In this document: positions 19,249 through 30,133 of the stretch, piece after piece | Layout: each line of letters opens with the position of its first letter | How positions within the stretch are numbered: position 1 is the first letter of the stretch | Source of the DNA: Isochrysis galbana | Taxonomy: Eukaryota > Haptophyta > Isochrysidales > Isochrysidaceae | Reading direction: 5' to 3' | Assembly (NCBI GenBank): GCA_018136815.1 | Contig: CM030937.1 | Location: forward strand, 5,474,632 to 5,538,631 | DNA: 64,000 nt | Translations under genes and position numbers: made by a program | Notes under the pieces: generated by a model | Databases searched by the model: none | Told to the model about the DNA's origin: nothing | What the model saw: only the letters and a program-made list of their open reading frames with translations

Positions 19249-20622
19249 ATGAGCCACTCTGCCGGCATCCTCGCAATTGAGGCCTATTTCCCTCAGCGCT
19301 TCGTGCCCCAGCCCCTTCTCGAGGCCGCAGACGGAGTGGAGGGCAAGTACACCCTCGGGCTCGGCCAGATCTCGCTCGCGCTCGTAGACGACCGCGAGGA
19401 CGTCGCATCGATGCTTCTTACCGCTTGCTCGCGACTCCTCGAGAGGTACGGCATACTTCCCTCCGAGGTGGGGCGGCTCGAGGTCGGGACGGAGACGCTG
19501 ATCGATAAGTCAAAGTCGGTCAAGACCACACTGATCCACCAGCTCTTCGGTGACAACACCGATGTTGAGGGCGTCACGTCGACAAACGCGTGCTACGGCG
19601 GCACCGCCGCCCTGCTCAACTCCATCGCGTGGGTCGAGTCGAGCGCGTGGGATGGGCGGTATGCGCTGGTGGTCTGCGGCGACATCGCCGTCTATGCGCC
19701 TGGCCCTGCGCGCCCCACGGGCGGCGGCGGAGCCGTCGCAATGCTCATCGGTCCAGACGCGCCGCTCGCCGTGGTAGGTCCGCGAGCAACGCACGCTGTC
19801 GAGGTCTACGACTTCTACAAGCCGCGGGGCGACACCGAGTACGCCACGGTCGACGGCAAGCTCTCGCAGGAGGCCTACCTCACGGGGGTCGACACCTGCT
19901 GGGCGCGCCTAAAGGCCAAGCTCTCCATCGCCGCCGCGGCCGCCAAGGTTGGTCTCACACAGGGCGGCATGGTGAGCCTCGACACCTTCGACTACGTCTG
20001 CATGCACTCGCCTTACAACAAGCTCGTGCAGAAGGGCTTCACGCGGCTAGTCTTTGGCGACTTTGTGGATGACCCGCACTCGGCACGCTTCGGTGCTTCG
20101 GCGCAGCCATGGGCTGGAAAGACGGCAGCTCAGACGGTCAACGACCGCGATGTGGAGAAGTGCTTCGCTGCAATCGCGAAGGCCGACTTTGAGACCAAGT
20201 GCTCGGCCTCTGACACCGCCTCGCGTCAGGTGGGCAACTGCTATACCGCCGCCTTGTACATGAACCTCCTCTCGCTCGTGTGCAACAAGGCGGCCGAGCT
20301 CGAGGGGAAGCGCATCCTGATGTACTCTTACGGATCCGGTGCCATCGCGACGGCGTTCACGATCCTCGCGCGTGCGCCCACTGGCGAGAGGACATCCGCC
20401 TTCACACTGAGCCGAATCGCGAGCACGGTGCAGCTCGAAGAGCGCCTTGCAGCCCGCACGCCCTGCGACATCGCTACGCTCAATGCAGCCTTGGCGATGA
20501 GGGAAGCCACGTATGGCAAGTGCGGCTATGAACCGGCAGGACCGATTGAAACTCTCGCACCACGGACGTTCTATCTCAAGGGCGTAGATGAGCTCTATCG
20601 GCGCTCCTACGAACGGACGTGA
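19249..20622 (+). CDS. HMGCS: Hydroxymethylglutaryl-CoA synthase
   Basis: Condenses acetyl-CoA with acetoacetyl-CoA to HMG-CoA, the committing carbon-building step of the mevalonate route to sterols and isoprenoids, in the cytosol. The 457 residues run without an intron. The three catalytic residues are in place: Glu82 in GTETLIDKSKSVKT, Cys115 in NACYGGTAALLNS and His253 in MHSPYNKLVQK. The nucleophile segment is followed by the usual VVCGDIAVYAPG. Length fits the eukaryotic cytosolic enzyme, and there is no targeting leader before MSHSAGILAIEAYFP. The open frame extends upstream only through the CT-rich leader, so I take 19249 as the start. Confidence 0.95.
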   Translation: MSHSAGILAIEAYFPQRFVPQPLLEAADGVEGKYTLGLGQISLALVDDREDVASMLLTACSRLLERYGILPSEVGRLEVGTETLIDKSKSVKTTLIHQLFGDNTDVEGVTSTNACYGGTAALLNSIAWVESSAWDGRYALVVCGDIAVYAPGPARPTGGGGAVAMLIGPDAPLAVVGPRATHAVEVYDFYKPRGDTEYATVDGKLSQEAYLTGVDTCWARLKAKLSIAAAAAKVGLTQGGMVSLDTFDYVCMHSPYNKLVQKGFTRLVFGDFVDDPHSARFGASAQPWAGKTAAQTVNDRDVEKCFAAIAKADFETKCSASDTASRQVGNCYTAALYMNLLSLVCNKAAELEGKRILMYSYGSGAIATAFTILARAPTGERTSAFTLSRIASTVQLEERLAARTPCDIATLNAALAMREATYGKCGYEPAGPIETLAPRTFYLKGVDELYRRSYERT

Positions 20623-21254
20623 CGTGTCGCCTAGCGCTTTGGCGTTGGTTGCCCCATTCCTAGCCCGACGCATGTTCGTTTGTTGTGCCACAAACGGGCC
20701 CACTCTCCCGTCCTGCATATCGCGCTGCCACACCGCGGAGGGGACGAAACTGGTTGCTCCCGCCTTGCCAGGACGGCGGCGCTGGTCGCTGGTTGTCGAG
20801 TGTGTCGAATGTCGATCCCATAAGCCATAAGCCTCGTTGGAGTCGTCGTTCTCGTTCCCGTAGGCGTTGCCTAGGCCTGAGCATTGCCATCTTCATTTTC
20901 ACTTCATATTAGCTTGATCCTGCATATAGTATACCCCCATACCCTGCACATTTACATCTCTTCCATCCCCGCGAGCAACTTTCGTTACGAACGATAGAGT
21001 CATTGAGCGCGCGCCGCCGCTTCCCTCCCTTCTCGCCGTCCCAAGCCGCGAGCCTAGGCGCATTAGTCCATGGCAGTGTTGAAGCGCCAACGCCAACTCG
21101 CCAGCTTGCACCGATTTGGAACTATCACTTGCGCAAGGAGCTTGCGCCATATCTATCAGTTGTCTGCCAACAACTATCGCGCCCCGCTCCCCTCCTTTCT
21201 CCTTTCTCACCGCCCACCCTGCACCTATCGCATTCGCGATGTCTTATAGAAACA
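20623..21254. other. Intergenic, no gene recognised
   Basis: Mixed GC sequence. CGCATTCGCGATGTCT near 21229 recurs near 49070 in front of an A-rich stretch, so it may be part of another small repeat. Confidence 0.3.
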
Positions 21255-21470
21255 AAGAAAAAAATCTTAAAAAATTGCAGCCGCTACTTGCACGGCGCGA
21301 GGCAGATTGCTAGTGCTACTCCTATCTACCCTCCCTATCCTATCACTATCTATCCCCCCCCCCCCCCCCCCATCCCTTCTTTGGCAGACCGGGGGAGGGG
21401 GGGCCGCGCGCACTGCTTCGGCCGGGGGCGCGAGAGCGAGGGGGTAAGAGTGGGTGATTTGAGTGCCTGT
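21255..21470 (-). repeat. LINE 3'-end fragment
   Basis: Matches the 3' UTR of the LINE at 15743-15930: the A-rich end with ATCTTAAAAAATTG, then CACGGCGCGAGGCAGATTGC, a C run, and CTGCTTCGGCCGGG. It is a severely 5'-truncated insertion. Confidence 0.6.
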
Positions 21471-22104
21471 CCCGCCCCACGGGGGCCGTCAGTCAGTAGG
21501 AGTCTTCGTTCTTGTCTTCTTGTCCGAGTGAGTTAAATAAAAACAACTGAGCGTTAGTACCACTAGCTAACTACTCCCACTAGCCTGGTACTATCACGAC
21601 ACCCCTCAGCGCACTTGCCCGCACGCCTTGGCCTTGGAGTGATGGTACAGACACATACACATATGCATCCCTACAAATCTCCCCCCTCGCAAACCCCCGG
21701 CTCCCATTATAACTCCCCACAAGTTACAATGGCAATGGGGGAAAACCCAGTGGGGCGGACCGACCTACGTCGGGCGTCCCACCGGGGGAAAACACCGGGG
21801 GGGGGGGGGGGGGGGGGGCTCTCGTCGAGAAGCAGAACGCAGAACGGCCCTTGCAGCTCGCGCCGCGAGCAGTCCTCGAAGAAATAAATGACTGCGCCCC
21901 CCGATACCTGTAATACCTGCCACAGAGACGTCTTGAGCCGCTCCCTTCTTCTCCTTCTCCCCCTCCTGTCGCCAGCCGCCCCCCTTCGCCCGTTTGCTAA
22001 CGCAAACGGGGCCCGTTTCTCACCGCACTCCATCGGGAGGGGTGCGAATCCCCCCCTCTCCCTCTCTCCATTCTCCTCCACCCCTCTCCCTGCGGCGCGT
22101 CGCC

Positions 22105-22495
22105 ATGCGGCGCGCCACGGCCTGCTCTCAGAGGGCCTTTGGGAGCTCCCAGAGGGCCAGCAAGGGCAGCTCAGGCTCAGCAGGGGGCAGTGGAGGTTGG
22201 GGCTCAGCCCCTGCCCCCCCCTGCCTCTCCCACGCTTGCCACGCTGGCCATTGGAGCCTCCCGGTGGCCTCTGTCTCCCTGGCGACCAGGGGAGGGGGGG
22301 GAGTCAGCTCGATGGCAGGCCCATGCTGGGCGTGGGAGTGTGAGTCTCGGCCCCCGCCCACTAGGGGTCTGGGCCAGAGTGTTGATTGCCCAGCCCCTGC
22401 CAAAGGGCAGGGGCTGGGGTTGATTGTACGGGCCCACCCCGGGGGGTGTCCGCGATGGAGAGAGGGGGGCGCGAGGCCCCATTGACCATTGACCC
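22105..22495. repeat. GC-rich structured sequence related to the retroposon body
   Basis: It shares short blocks with the retroposon family (gcgcgcc, GCCTCTCCC, a GAGAGAGGGGGGC end) in rearranged order, with no family ends. The relation is distant. No gene. Confidence 0.35.
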
Positions 22496-22957
22496 CCACT
22501 TATAAAAGTAGGTTGTTGTCCGAGTGAGTTATGTTATGTTCCGGATGCGTGGTTTGGATGGGCTGGATGGGTTTTGAGAGGGCTCTCTGACGAGCCACCT
22601 CGGGCGGCGTGGGGCGTCCTAGGTGGGGCGCATTGGTGAGGGTCGCCTGGGGCTCGGTCGGGCGCCGAAGTACGGCGAGAGCAGAAATTGGGCGAGTAGG
22701 AGTAGGAGAGGCTTTGGCCGTGGTTCAGAAGGCGGCAAACGTTTTTCGTTGTCTCCCCCCCCCCTCTCACAGGACAACACGGTAGTCTTTAAGACTACGC
22801 GTTTGCGCAATCGATTGACTAACCACTCACTTAGACTAACCACTGACTAGGCTGAGGCTGAGCTCTTCGTAACTTTTTCGACAAGAAGCAAATATAATGA
22901 TGATGATGGCAAGCTGATGCCGATGCTGAAGGCTGGCTACGACAGCTTCAATTTCTA
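22496..22957. other. Intergenic, includes a block shared with 49540-49610
   Basis: The stretch 22740-22812 (GTAGTCTTTAAGACTAC palindrome plus GCGCAA and GTTGTC) matches 49540-49608 in inverse orientation, so a small dispersed repeat lies here. The last 17 bases are the left target-site duplication of the next element. Confidence 0.45.
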
Positions 22958-24637
22958 ATAAACCATTTAATTGTCTCACCGCACACGCGGCCGTGGACCC
23001 TCTACTTTCTACCCACGTAGGAAAACTTTCTACACCTACACCCCCACTCCCCCGGCCCTTCTCCCCCTGCCATAAGGCGACTCCCCCCGTGCACTACTAG
23101 GGGGATAGGGGTGAAGGGCTTAGATAGGGCTTGGCGGAAATGTCTCGTTTTTTCAGCCCAAATGTCTCTCAGAAATGGGCGAAACATGTCTCGTCCTGCA
23201 GCCCAAATGTCTTGTAAAATGTCTTGCAGTTTAGTTTTTTTTTCGTGGTGCGTAGCGCTTGTTGGCGCGTTGGGCGGTAGGGTGTTTGCTCATTCAGCCA
23301 TCTCAAGCCATCTATAGACGATAGAGATGGCGTTGCAAATACGCAAATATATACCTTCTAAAAGCTCTCAAATCACATATACATACACTCTACACTAACC
23401 ACCTCACACCTTACTCATCAAACACCACGCTTGTTGCTATTGTAGCGCAACATCACAAACGCTTCAATCTGGTCAGACAAAGACGAAGCACGAAGCACGA
23501 ACAGAAGGAAACATACATGCAACATGCAAGCAATGAGAATGAGAACACACGTTCACAAGAGCTCGCTGCTCTCGCCGTCGCTCGCCTCGTCCGAGTCTCC
23601 GAGTCGTTCAGGGCGACCTCCTCCTCCACATTCTCCCCATCGGTCTTGTCCATGTCATCAACGAGAAGCTGTGAACTTGAGGCGCGCGTTGTGTGGCGTG
23701 CTGATCCTGCGCGAAGGCGAAGGGCCGCGATGATGTTAGTATGGAAGAGACACGGGCTGGTGCGTGGCGCGTGGGACATGCAGACATGCAGTGTACAAGC
23801 AGGCTGGAGGGGCTGGGGAGTGAGCTCACCTGGGCTGGCCATCTGGCCATTGAGCGCGCCGACGCGCACGCGTGCACGCGTGCACGCGTAGTGATAGATT
23901 TGTTTTTGGAATGACAGTTTTGTTTTTGGACAAGGCGGCCTCACCAGCCCAAATGTCTCGACATGTCTCGAGACATCTCTTTGGCGAAAATCCGCCCAAA
24001 TGTCTAAAAGAAAGTCGAGACATTTCTGCCAAGCCCTAGGCTTAGATATGGTCCGGTGGCCCGCGCCTCCCCCCGGTGATCATTCCCCCCCTTCCTCCTG
24101 TGTCTCCGAGTGGGCGGCGGCCTCAGTCCCGACTTCTCCTGTAAACAGGTGCGGGACTTACATATTTTCCGGTGAGCGGAGCCCTCGCTCCGCCCACCCC
24201 CTTCTCCGCGCTCTCTCTCCCCTCGCTCTTGCAGGCACGCGCGATGGCGCGCCTGCGGCAGGCCTCCAGCTGCCCTCTGGCGGCCCCTGGAGGCTCCTGG
24301 AGGCCAGCTCAGGGGGCAGAGGAGGCTGGGGCTGGGCCCTGGCCTCCCCGGCCTCTCCCTCGCTGGCGCTCCCGAGCCTCTGGGGCCCCCAATCTGCACC
24401 TGTCTGCCTGTCGACCAGGGGGGAGGGGGGGTTGGAGCGATGGGCTGGTCACGAGGGGCCAGGATGGGCGAATGGGGCGAGCCTGTGGGGAAGGGAGTGG
24501 GTCAGTAGGGCAGTGGCCTCCTGGCAAGCCATCAGGCGTGCCAGGAGGATGGGTGGTTCCTCCCCCATGGCAGGGGAGGAGTGGAGGCGAGGGGGGGGCT
24601 CGTGCCCCCCCATGAGTCAACCAAGTATAAACTTAGT
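22958..24637 (-). mobile_element. 0.75-kb retroposon copy carrying a nested hAT-type element
   Basis: Flanked by the perfect 17-bp duplication GACAGCTTCAATTTCTA (22941-22957 and 24638-24654). Without the inserted 914-bp element and its 8-bp duplication, it is 758 bp. On the minus strand it starts ACTAAGTTTATACTTGG and ends at an ATTAAATGG-type tail. It has no coding capacity. The open frames inside are shadows of its GC-rich hairpins. Confidence 0.85.
23125..24038. mobile_element. Non-autonomous hAT-type DNA transposon, 914 bp
   Basis: Inverted ends TAGGGCTTGGC and GCCAAGCCCTA extend inward to GAAATGTCTCG. They are flanked by a perfect 8-bp duplication GGCTTAGA (23117-23124, 24039-24046). 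The intact retroposon at 40 kb shows the same site unoccupied. Subterminal copies of AGCCCAAATGTCT occur near both ends, as expected for transposase-binding repeats. An 8-bp duplication with TAGGG ends is the hAT hallmark. No transposase frame is present. Confidence 0.85.
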
Positions 24638-24654
24638 GACAGCTTCAATTTCTA

Positions 24655-25350
24655 GGGGCGTAACCAGACACTTTGCTCAACGGAACGCGGAAGACACACG
24701 GGATACGCACAAGTCATTGATCTGAGGACGCCATGACACTGGGAGAGCAACCTTGAGGTCCTCAAAAATAGGACACATTCAAACGCGCACTAGGGCAGAA
24801 GATGCTCTCGTGGATTAGTAGAGCTTCATTGACTCAAATTCCATGGAGGAATTGTGCACTGTGCTACGTGCCAGAGGAATTCGTTCATCAAATAGGGTTA
24901 GGCACCTACCTAATCGATGGCTAGGCGAACCTTCTTCGGATGGCAGTGCCGGCGCAGCATGACGTATGCGCGCAGAGTGCATTGCTAGAGGACAACCAAT
25001 AGTCCTTCCGTGAAACGTTCGAGCCGTAGAAACCACATCGAGCCGCCTCGACCTTTGGGGAGAATGGGAAGGTACTGGGAAGTCCATCGCAGCACGTGCA
25101 CCTCCAGACAGCCTCGTATGGCTCCGGCGCAAATTGCGCACTCTGATCGTCGACCCCAAGCGTGTGGCCTCCCTTCCCTCGTTACCCAAGAGCGCAAGGT
25201 GCGCAAACCATCCGAGAAAGGTGTTCGCATGAGCGCACCCCCTCCGCATCCTAAAGCTCAACGCAGTAGCTCTCAGAGGCGGGACCAGCGCCCATTGCGC
25301 ATGGCCAGCCACGTCGTACTCGGGCGAGGAGCGCAAGGCACAAGTTCGCG
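24655..25350. other. 3' flank of the SANT gene, shared with 34678-35021
   Basis: From about 24906 this is nearly identical to the 3' flank of the second SANT gene, so the duplication reached beyond the coding region. The frames seen here are not convincing as genes. Confidence 0.5.
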
Positions 25351-26750
25351 TCAATCCAGTCGAATCTTCTTCCTACGTGATCGAGGGCCGACTGGATCCT
25401 CAAATAGATGCAGGCCCGGATGCTTGTCGTGGAGCAAGCAGCCTATCGTGCCTGCAAGTGGCATCACAAGACATGACGTGAGCATTGTCATGTGTGGTGG
25501 GCAGAGCGGGCGGACGGGTGGACGCATGAGCGGGTGCATTCACCGCATCTGCGCTGTCGTACGTTGCGTGTGGTCTGCACCGGGTCGATCTGCAGGTCAA
25601 CCCGCTCGAGCCGCTTATGCGTCTTGAAGTTGTAGTAAGCCTCAACCAGCTCAGCTACAGTGCGCCCCGGCAGGTCAGCCATCATCTCGCGGAAATGCTT
25701 TCCGTGCCGTTTGAGTGCATCCTCAAAGCTCCGCCGCTCTTCCACGCTCCACGGCCGGCGCTCACGTGCAGGCGCTCGAAGAGCCTCCGGGATCGGCTGT
25801 GTGTGACGCACAAATCCCAGCCACTCAACCTGCCAGTTTAACCGCTTTCCCTCCAGTTCGTGTGGCGAAGAGCCGTGGCGGTTGCGTTGCAGCGTGGGGC
25901 TAGATGTTGGCAAAGGAAATGTGAAGAAGCGCTGGGCTAAGAGTCTGTCGTCGTCCTGGCCGGCGGCGTGCGGGTATGCCTGGTCGGCTCCATCAACTAA
26001 TGCACCTGCCTCCTGTCCGTCCCTCGACTCTGAAGAGCTCGGTGCATAGATGAGCCTCGGCTCCCTCGGGGCCTTGCCCCGCGGCGCCTGCCCCATCGCC
26101 GGCAGCACCGCCTGATACTCCGCGCCAATCCGGACACTGGAACCCGAATCCTGCTCCTCCTCCAACTGCTCGTGTGGCGGCTTGGCGCTCGGTGCCCGTT
26201 CCCTCGGGATCGTTTGCAGCTGTAACCTGCTCCCATCCAGCTCCTGTTGTGCATCCCCGGACTCTGAGGAGCTCGGCACAAAGGCGCGCCTTGGTACCCA
26301 CGGTGCCATGCCCCACGAACTCTGCCGTGTCGACGGCAATGCTGCTTCGTGCTCTGCGCCGTTTGAAACACTTGTGTCCGTGCTGTCCTCCTCATTGAAA
26401 TGCTTGCGCATCGTGTCGCTCCGCATCATCCGCAGCTGTAGCCCGGTCGGCTCGAGGTATCCAAGACCGTCGTTGAGCATCGACATCGTCTTCTGAGTCG
26501 GCGTCGGCTGCTCACCACCATGAGAGCTCTCCAGTACCTTCAGCCGAGCGCTCTTTTGGTCGGCCTGCGGCGTCTGCGTCTCTCTGTGTGCGGCGTGTGG
26601 CTGGCTGCTAGGGGGCCCCACCTTGTGGTCTGGCCGGGGCCCCCGGAGTTGGCTGATCCAAGAAGTATTCTGCAGTATGGGCCGCGTGTGCCCCGCTTGG
26701 GAGAGGTAGGAGTCAGCTTTGGGGCGGCAGGAGTCGGAGCAGGAGCCCAT
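25351..26750 (-). CDS. ELM2/SANT-type chromatin protein, copy 1
   Basis: Probably a nuclear corepressor-type protein that joins histone deacetylases to chromatin. Exon 25544-26750 and last exon 25351-25451, separated by a 92-bp intron (GTGAAT to TTGCAG, phase 1), give about 435 residues. The SANT helix bundle is clear: WSVEERRSFEDALKRHGKHF then MMADLPGRTVAELVEAYYNF. Before it are two ELM2-like starts, a weak NGAEHEAALPS and a better VRIGAEYQAVLPAMG, each followed by FVPSSSES or YAPSSSES, so the ELM2 part is internally duplicated. The last exon ends RRKKIRLD. The first codon coincides with a CTTACCAG acceptor shared with copy 2, so upstream exons may be missing and ATG 26750 may be a makeshift start. 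Confidence 0.6.
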
Positions 26751-27480
26751 CTGGTAAGGAGGGGGAAGGGCGAGAGGGGAGGGGGAAGAGGGGACGGTGG
26801 AAAGGGGGGAGGGGAGAGAGCAGGGGGAAGAGAGACCGGCGGGTGGGGGGTTGGGGGTGGTGGTGGGGGGGGGGGCGGGAGTGCGGTTGGGGCTTGAGGA
26901 GAGTGGAGCGAGAGAGGGAGAGTGGGGGGGGGGCAGAGAGAGAGAGAGAGAGAGAGGGAGCGAGGGAGAGGAGGATTGGGACGTTTACGAGAGAAGTAGG
27001 GAGTTTGGGAAAGAAAGCTGTTTGGACCTGATGAGATTCTCCCCCTTTTGTCATCTGTACTCCCTCTACTCCTAGGAAAAGAGAGACTATTCTCTCCTGT
27101 GTCTCTAGAGCTAAAAGAGGAAGGGAAAAGAAAGACCTAAAAACCAAGAGGGCAAACACGGTTGGATTCTCTCTCTCTCGTGGTGTTGGCGAAAGAACCA
27201 TCTAGAAAAAGAAGAGAGAGGGAAATATAATAGTGTGCGGGTCCGTCTCACCCCGTCGTCGCGGGAGATCACAGTCTCATCTAACGACTTGCGAGGTGAG
27301 AGAGAGGGAGGGAGAGAGAGAGCTCCCGCCTGGAAGTTTCTACGTCTCCCACTGGTTTATATTATAGTATCCGTGCCACGCTCGAGGTGTCTTCTCCTCT
27401 CTCGTTCGTCCCCTCTCTCGTCTCCCTCTCGAGCGGTTCCCGCCATTTTCAGGAGGGCGTCCTAAGTTCTAAGGCTCAGT
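26751..27480. other. G-rich upstream/intron-like region of SANT copy 1
   Basis: About 26755-26940 is homologous to the third intron of copy 2 (35609-35760). It then runs into GA-rich sequence and unassigned DNA. No counterparts of the first two exons of copy 2 are present. Confidence 0.45.
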
Positions 27481-27906
27481 CCACGCGACTTACCCTTGTC
27501 CGCAGGGGTCCTTAACCCTAGTAGTGCCCTAAAAACCGTTTTTTTCTACCTCGGCATACGGAAGAACAGGCCCTATAGTCCCCATATTTTTGGCTGGATG
27601 GCCTGCATGTAGGCAGGATAGAACCCCCCTAGCAGCATGACATGAGCACTGAAACACGCCTTTTAACTTCTAAGGGTGAAAATTCACCAAGTCAAAGTCA
27701 AGATTGAGGTTTTATCACGCGATATTTAGGGTATTACACTGGAAATGGGTATACTAGGCAGAATCTTATAAGAAATATGCACATTTTCGACGCCATTCAA
27801 CACACAGACCCAAAAACGTTTTCGCGCTCGTGCGAAATTGACGTCGACCACAAAAGTGCACCGCAGGTCGCGCTGTGCGACGCGCGCCTGCGTTCCCCGG
27901 GCACAG
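27481..27906. other. Unassigned, lower-GC stretch
   Basis: No gene, RNA or repeat recognised. Confidence 0.3.
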
Positions 27907-28222
27907 TTACCCCCGGACAGGCAGTACAGAGCCCTGCGCGATCGCACGGCTGTCTCTCTGAGTCCTGCAGTCTGCTGTCCCCCATGGGAGGGGCCAGGGG
28001 GCCAGCATGGCTGCTGTGCGTGGTGCGTGGTGTGGCCGAGGCCACGGGCCGTGTGACGCGACCGGGGTCGCGCGCACCTGTTCGGCCTCTGAGGGCGGAC
28101 GCGGCCGCTTTGCTAGCGACAGGTCCATGTGGGCAGGGGGGCCGCCCTCGGCGGGGGGGCCGAAAGAGAGGGGAGTCGCGGCGGCACGCTCCATCGCGAC
28201 CAAGTATAAACTTAGTTGAGCA
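27907..28222 (-). repeat. Variant retroposon, 5' part, with the family's first 19 bases
   Basis: On the minus strand it opens CAACTAAGTTTATACTTGG and then departs from the usual body, with a GGCCCCCCCGCCGAGGGCGG hairpin. The intact copy at 28223 inserted into its very 5' end, placing two family 5' ends head to head. Confidence 0.55.
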
Positions 28223-28984
28223 CAACTAAGTTTATACTTGGTTGACCCATGGGGGGGCACGAGCCCCCCCCTCTCTCCACTCCTCCCCTGCCATGGGGGA
28301 GGAACCACCCATCCTCCTGGCATGCCTGATGGCTTGCCAGGAGGCCACTGCCCTACTGACCCACTCCCTTCCCCACAGGCTCGCCCCATTCGCCCATCCT
28401 GGCCCCTCGTGACCAGCCCATTGCTCCAACCCCCCCTCCCCCCCTGGTCGACAGGCAGACAGGTGCAGACTGGGGGCCCCAGAGGCTCGGGAGCGCCAGC
28501 GAGGGAGAGGCAGGGGAGGCCAGGGCCCAGCCCCAGCCTCCTCTGCCCCCTGAGCTGGCCTCCAGGAGCCTCCAGGGGCCGCCAGAGGGCAGCTGGAGGC
28601 CTGCCGCAGGCGCGCCATCGCGCGTGCCTGCAAGAGCGAGGGGAGAGAGAGCGCGGAAAAGGGGGTGGGCGCGAGCGAGAGCTCCGCCCACCGGAAAATC
28701 GGTAAGTCTCGCGCCTGTTTACAGGATAAGACGAGACAGAGTGGGCCGCCCACTCGGAGACACAGGAGGAAGGGGGGGAAAGATCACCGGGGGGTGGCGC
28801 GGGCCACCGGACCATATCTAAGCCCTCCACCCCAATCCCCCTAGTAGTGTACGGGGGGAGCCGCCTGATGGCGGGGGGAGAAGGGCCGGGGAATGGGGGT
28901 GTAGAGAGTATGCTACGTGCTACTTGTAGTGGGTAGTGGTTCCATTCGCCGCGAGTGCGGTAAGAATATTAAAAGGTTTAAAAA
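28223..28984 (+). mobile_element. 0.75-kb retroposon, complete copy
   Basis: A 762-bp unit flanked by the perfect 15-bp duplication AAACTTAGTTGAGCA (28208-28222 and 28985-28999). It starts CAACTAAGTTTATACTTGG, followed by the G7-CACGAG-C7 hairpin and a CCTCCTGGCA/TGCCAGGAGG hairpin, and ends ATATTAAAAGGTTTAA plus A's. No protein is encoded. Confidence 0.88.
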
Positions 28985-28999
28985 AAACTTAGTTGAGCA

Positions 29000-30133
29000 A
29001 GACGGCGTAGATGTTGCGGTCGCCCCATGTGGCGTCGGCGAGGGCTTCGAGGTGGGCGGAGGCGGGCTCGGAAAGGTCGACGTTGGCGGCAATGGCGGCC
29101 GTAAAGCGCGGCGAGGAAGAGAGGCAGATTGAGCTTGAGATCGCATGGCAGATGAATTGGAAGCCGTTGGCCCCGGCCGTTATCGCTCCGTGCGTTTCCC
29201 GCGTTTTCTCTCGTCCCAGGGTTCCGAGAGTCGCGCCCATCGCCATGGCCGCACTCCCTGGGGCTCTGGGCAAGCTCTCTCGACCGCCGTCGCCCCAGGC
29301 TCGTGTGAGCGGTGGCTTCCTTCCCACCGGTGCCATGCCTCCCTCCAGCCCCAGTCCCCAGTGCTCCCTGTGCTCAGCCCTCCGTGAGCACGGTCGCCCC
29401 TGGAGAGCTCCATCCCCTGTCTCAACAATAATTAGAGTCCCAGTCCACAGCCACAGCCACAGCCACAGCCACAGCCACAGCCACAGCCACAGCCACAGCC
29501 ACAGCCACAGCCACAGCCACAGCCACAGCCACAGCCACAGCCACAGCCACAGCCACAGCCACAGCCACAGCCACAGCCACAGCCACAGCCACAGCCACAG
29601 CCACAGCCACAGCCACAGCCACAGCCACTCCACTCCGCCAGTCACACCAAGGCTATCTTCACCCGCTACCAAGCGCAGTCGATAGGCCGCCTACGGACGC
29701 GTGGGTTGCGAAGGATTGAGCCTCAAGAGCCTTACCCGGATCCTGGGGTCAGTCCATCTCCACATCGGGGCGACTCCTTCATATGCATGTGTGTGGGGAG
29801 ACAAGAAACTTTCAAGAAACCCTGCCGCCTCGCAAGGGGGGGGGGGGGGCGCTGCGTGCGCGTTTCTAGAGTAGGTAGTGGATGATAGGCCTCTTGATTC
29901 GGAGCGGACCAATCACAATAGCCGCAACGCGGTCCTAGCATCAGCACTAGCATGTCTTAGGTACGCAATAAGTAGCCAAGCGTATTCACACGCGCAACTA
30001 GTACCAGTATCCACACTCGGAAGGCGGATGAGGAGAATGACAACATACCACGGACTATGAGCCTGGCAGAATTTGAAGCTCAGCCCCTTCGACGCGTGAG
30101 GAAGGGCACCAAGCTCGCGTTGAATACCAGTCA
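29000..30133. other. Unassigned region with a hexanucleotide array
   Basis: Contains the (CCACAG)n array (29449-29630). A short minus-strand segment near 28989-29140 (HLEALADATWGDRNIYAVLLN) reads like a protein end but cannot be placed. Nothing else is recognised up to the synthetase gene. Confidence 0.3.
29449..29630. repeat. (CCACAG)n hexanucleotide array, about 30 units
   Basis: A nearly perfect array that reads His-Ser on one strand and Trp-Leu or Val-Ala on the other. It is not coding. Confidence 0.95.

Noticed and set aside
21888-22485. Overlapping frames of 120-160 codons in all readings
   Set aside because: GC-rich repeat sequence with equal openness on both strands; no domain.
27907-28830. 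307-codon minus-strand frame and similar frames over the other retroposon copies
   Set aside because: The frame crosses the junction of two retroposons and follows their GC hairpins; the same pseudo-peptides recur in every copy in both orientations.
28989-29685. His-Ser and Trp-Leu repeat proteins
   Set aside because: Both are readings of the (CCACAG)n array.
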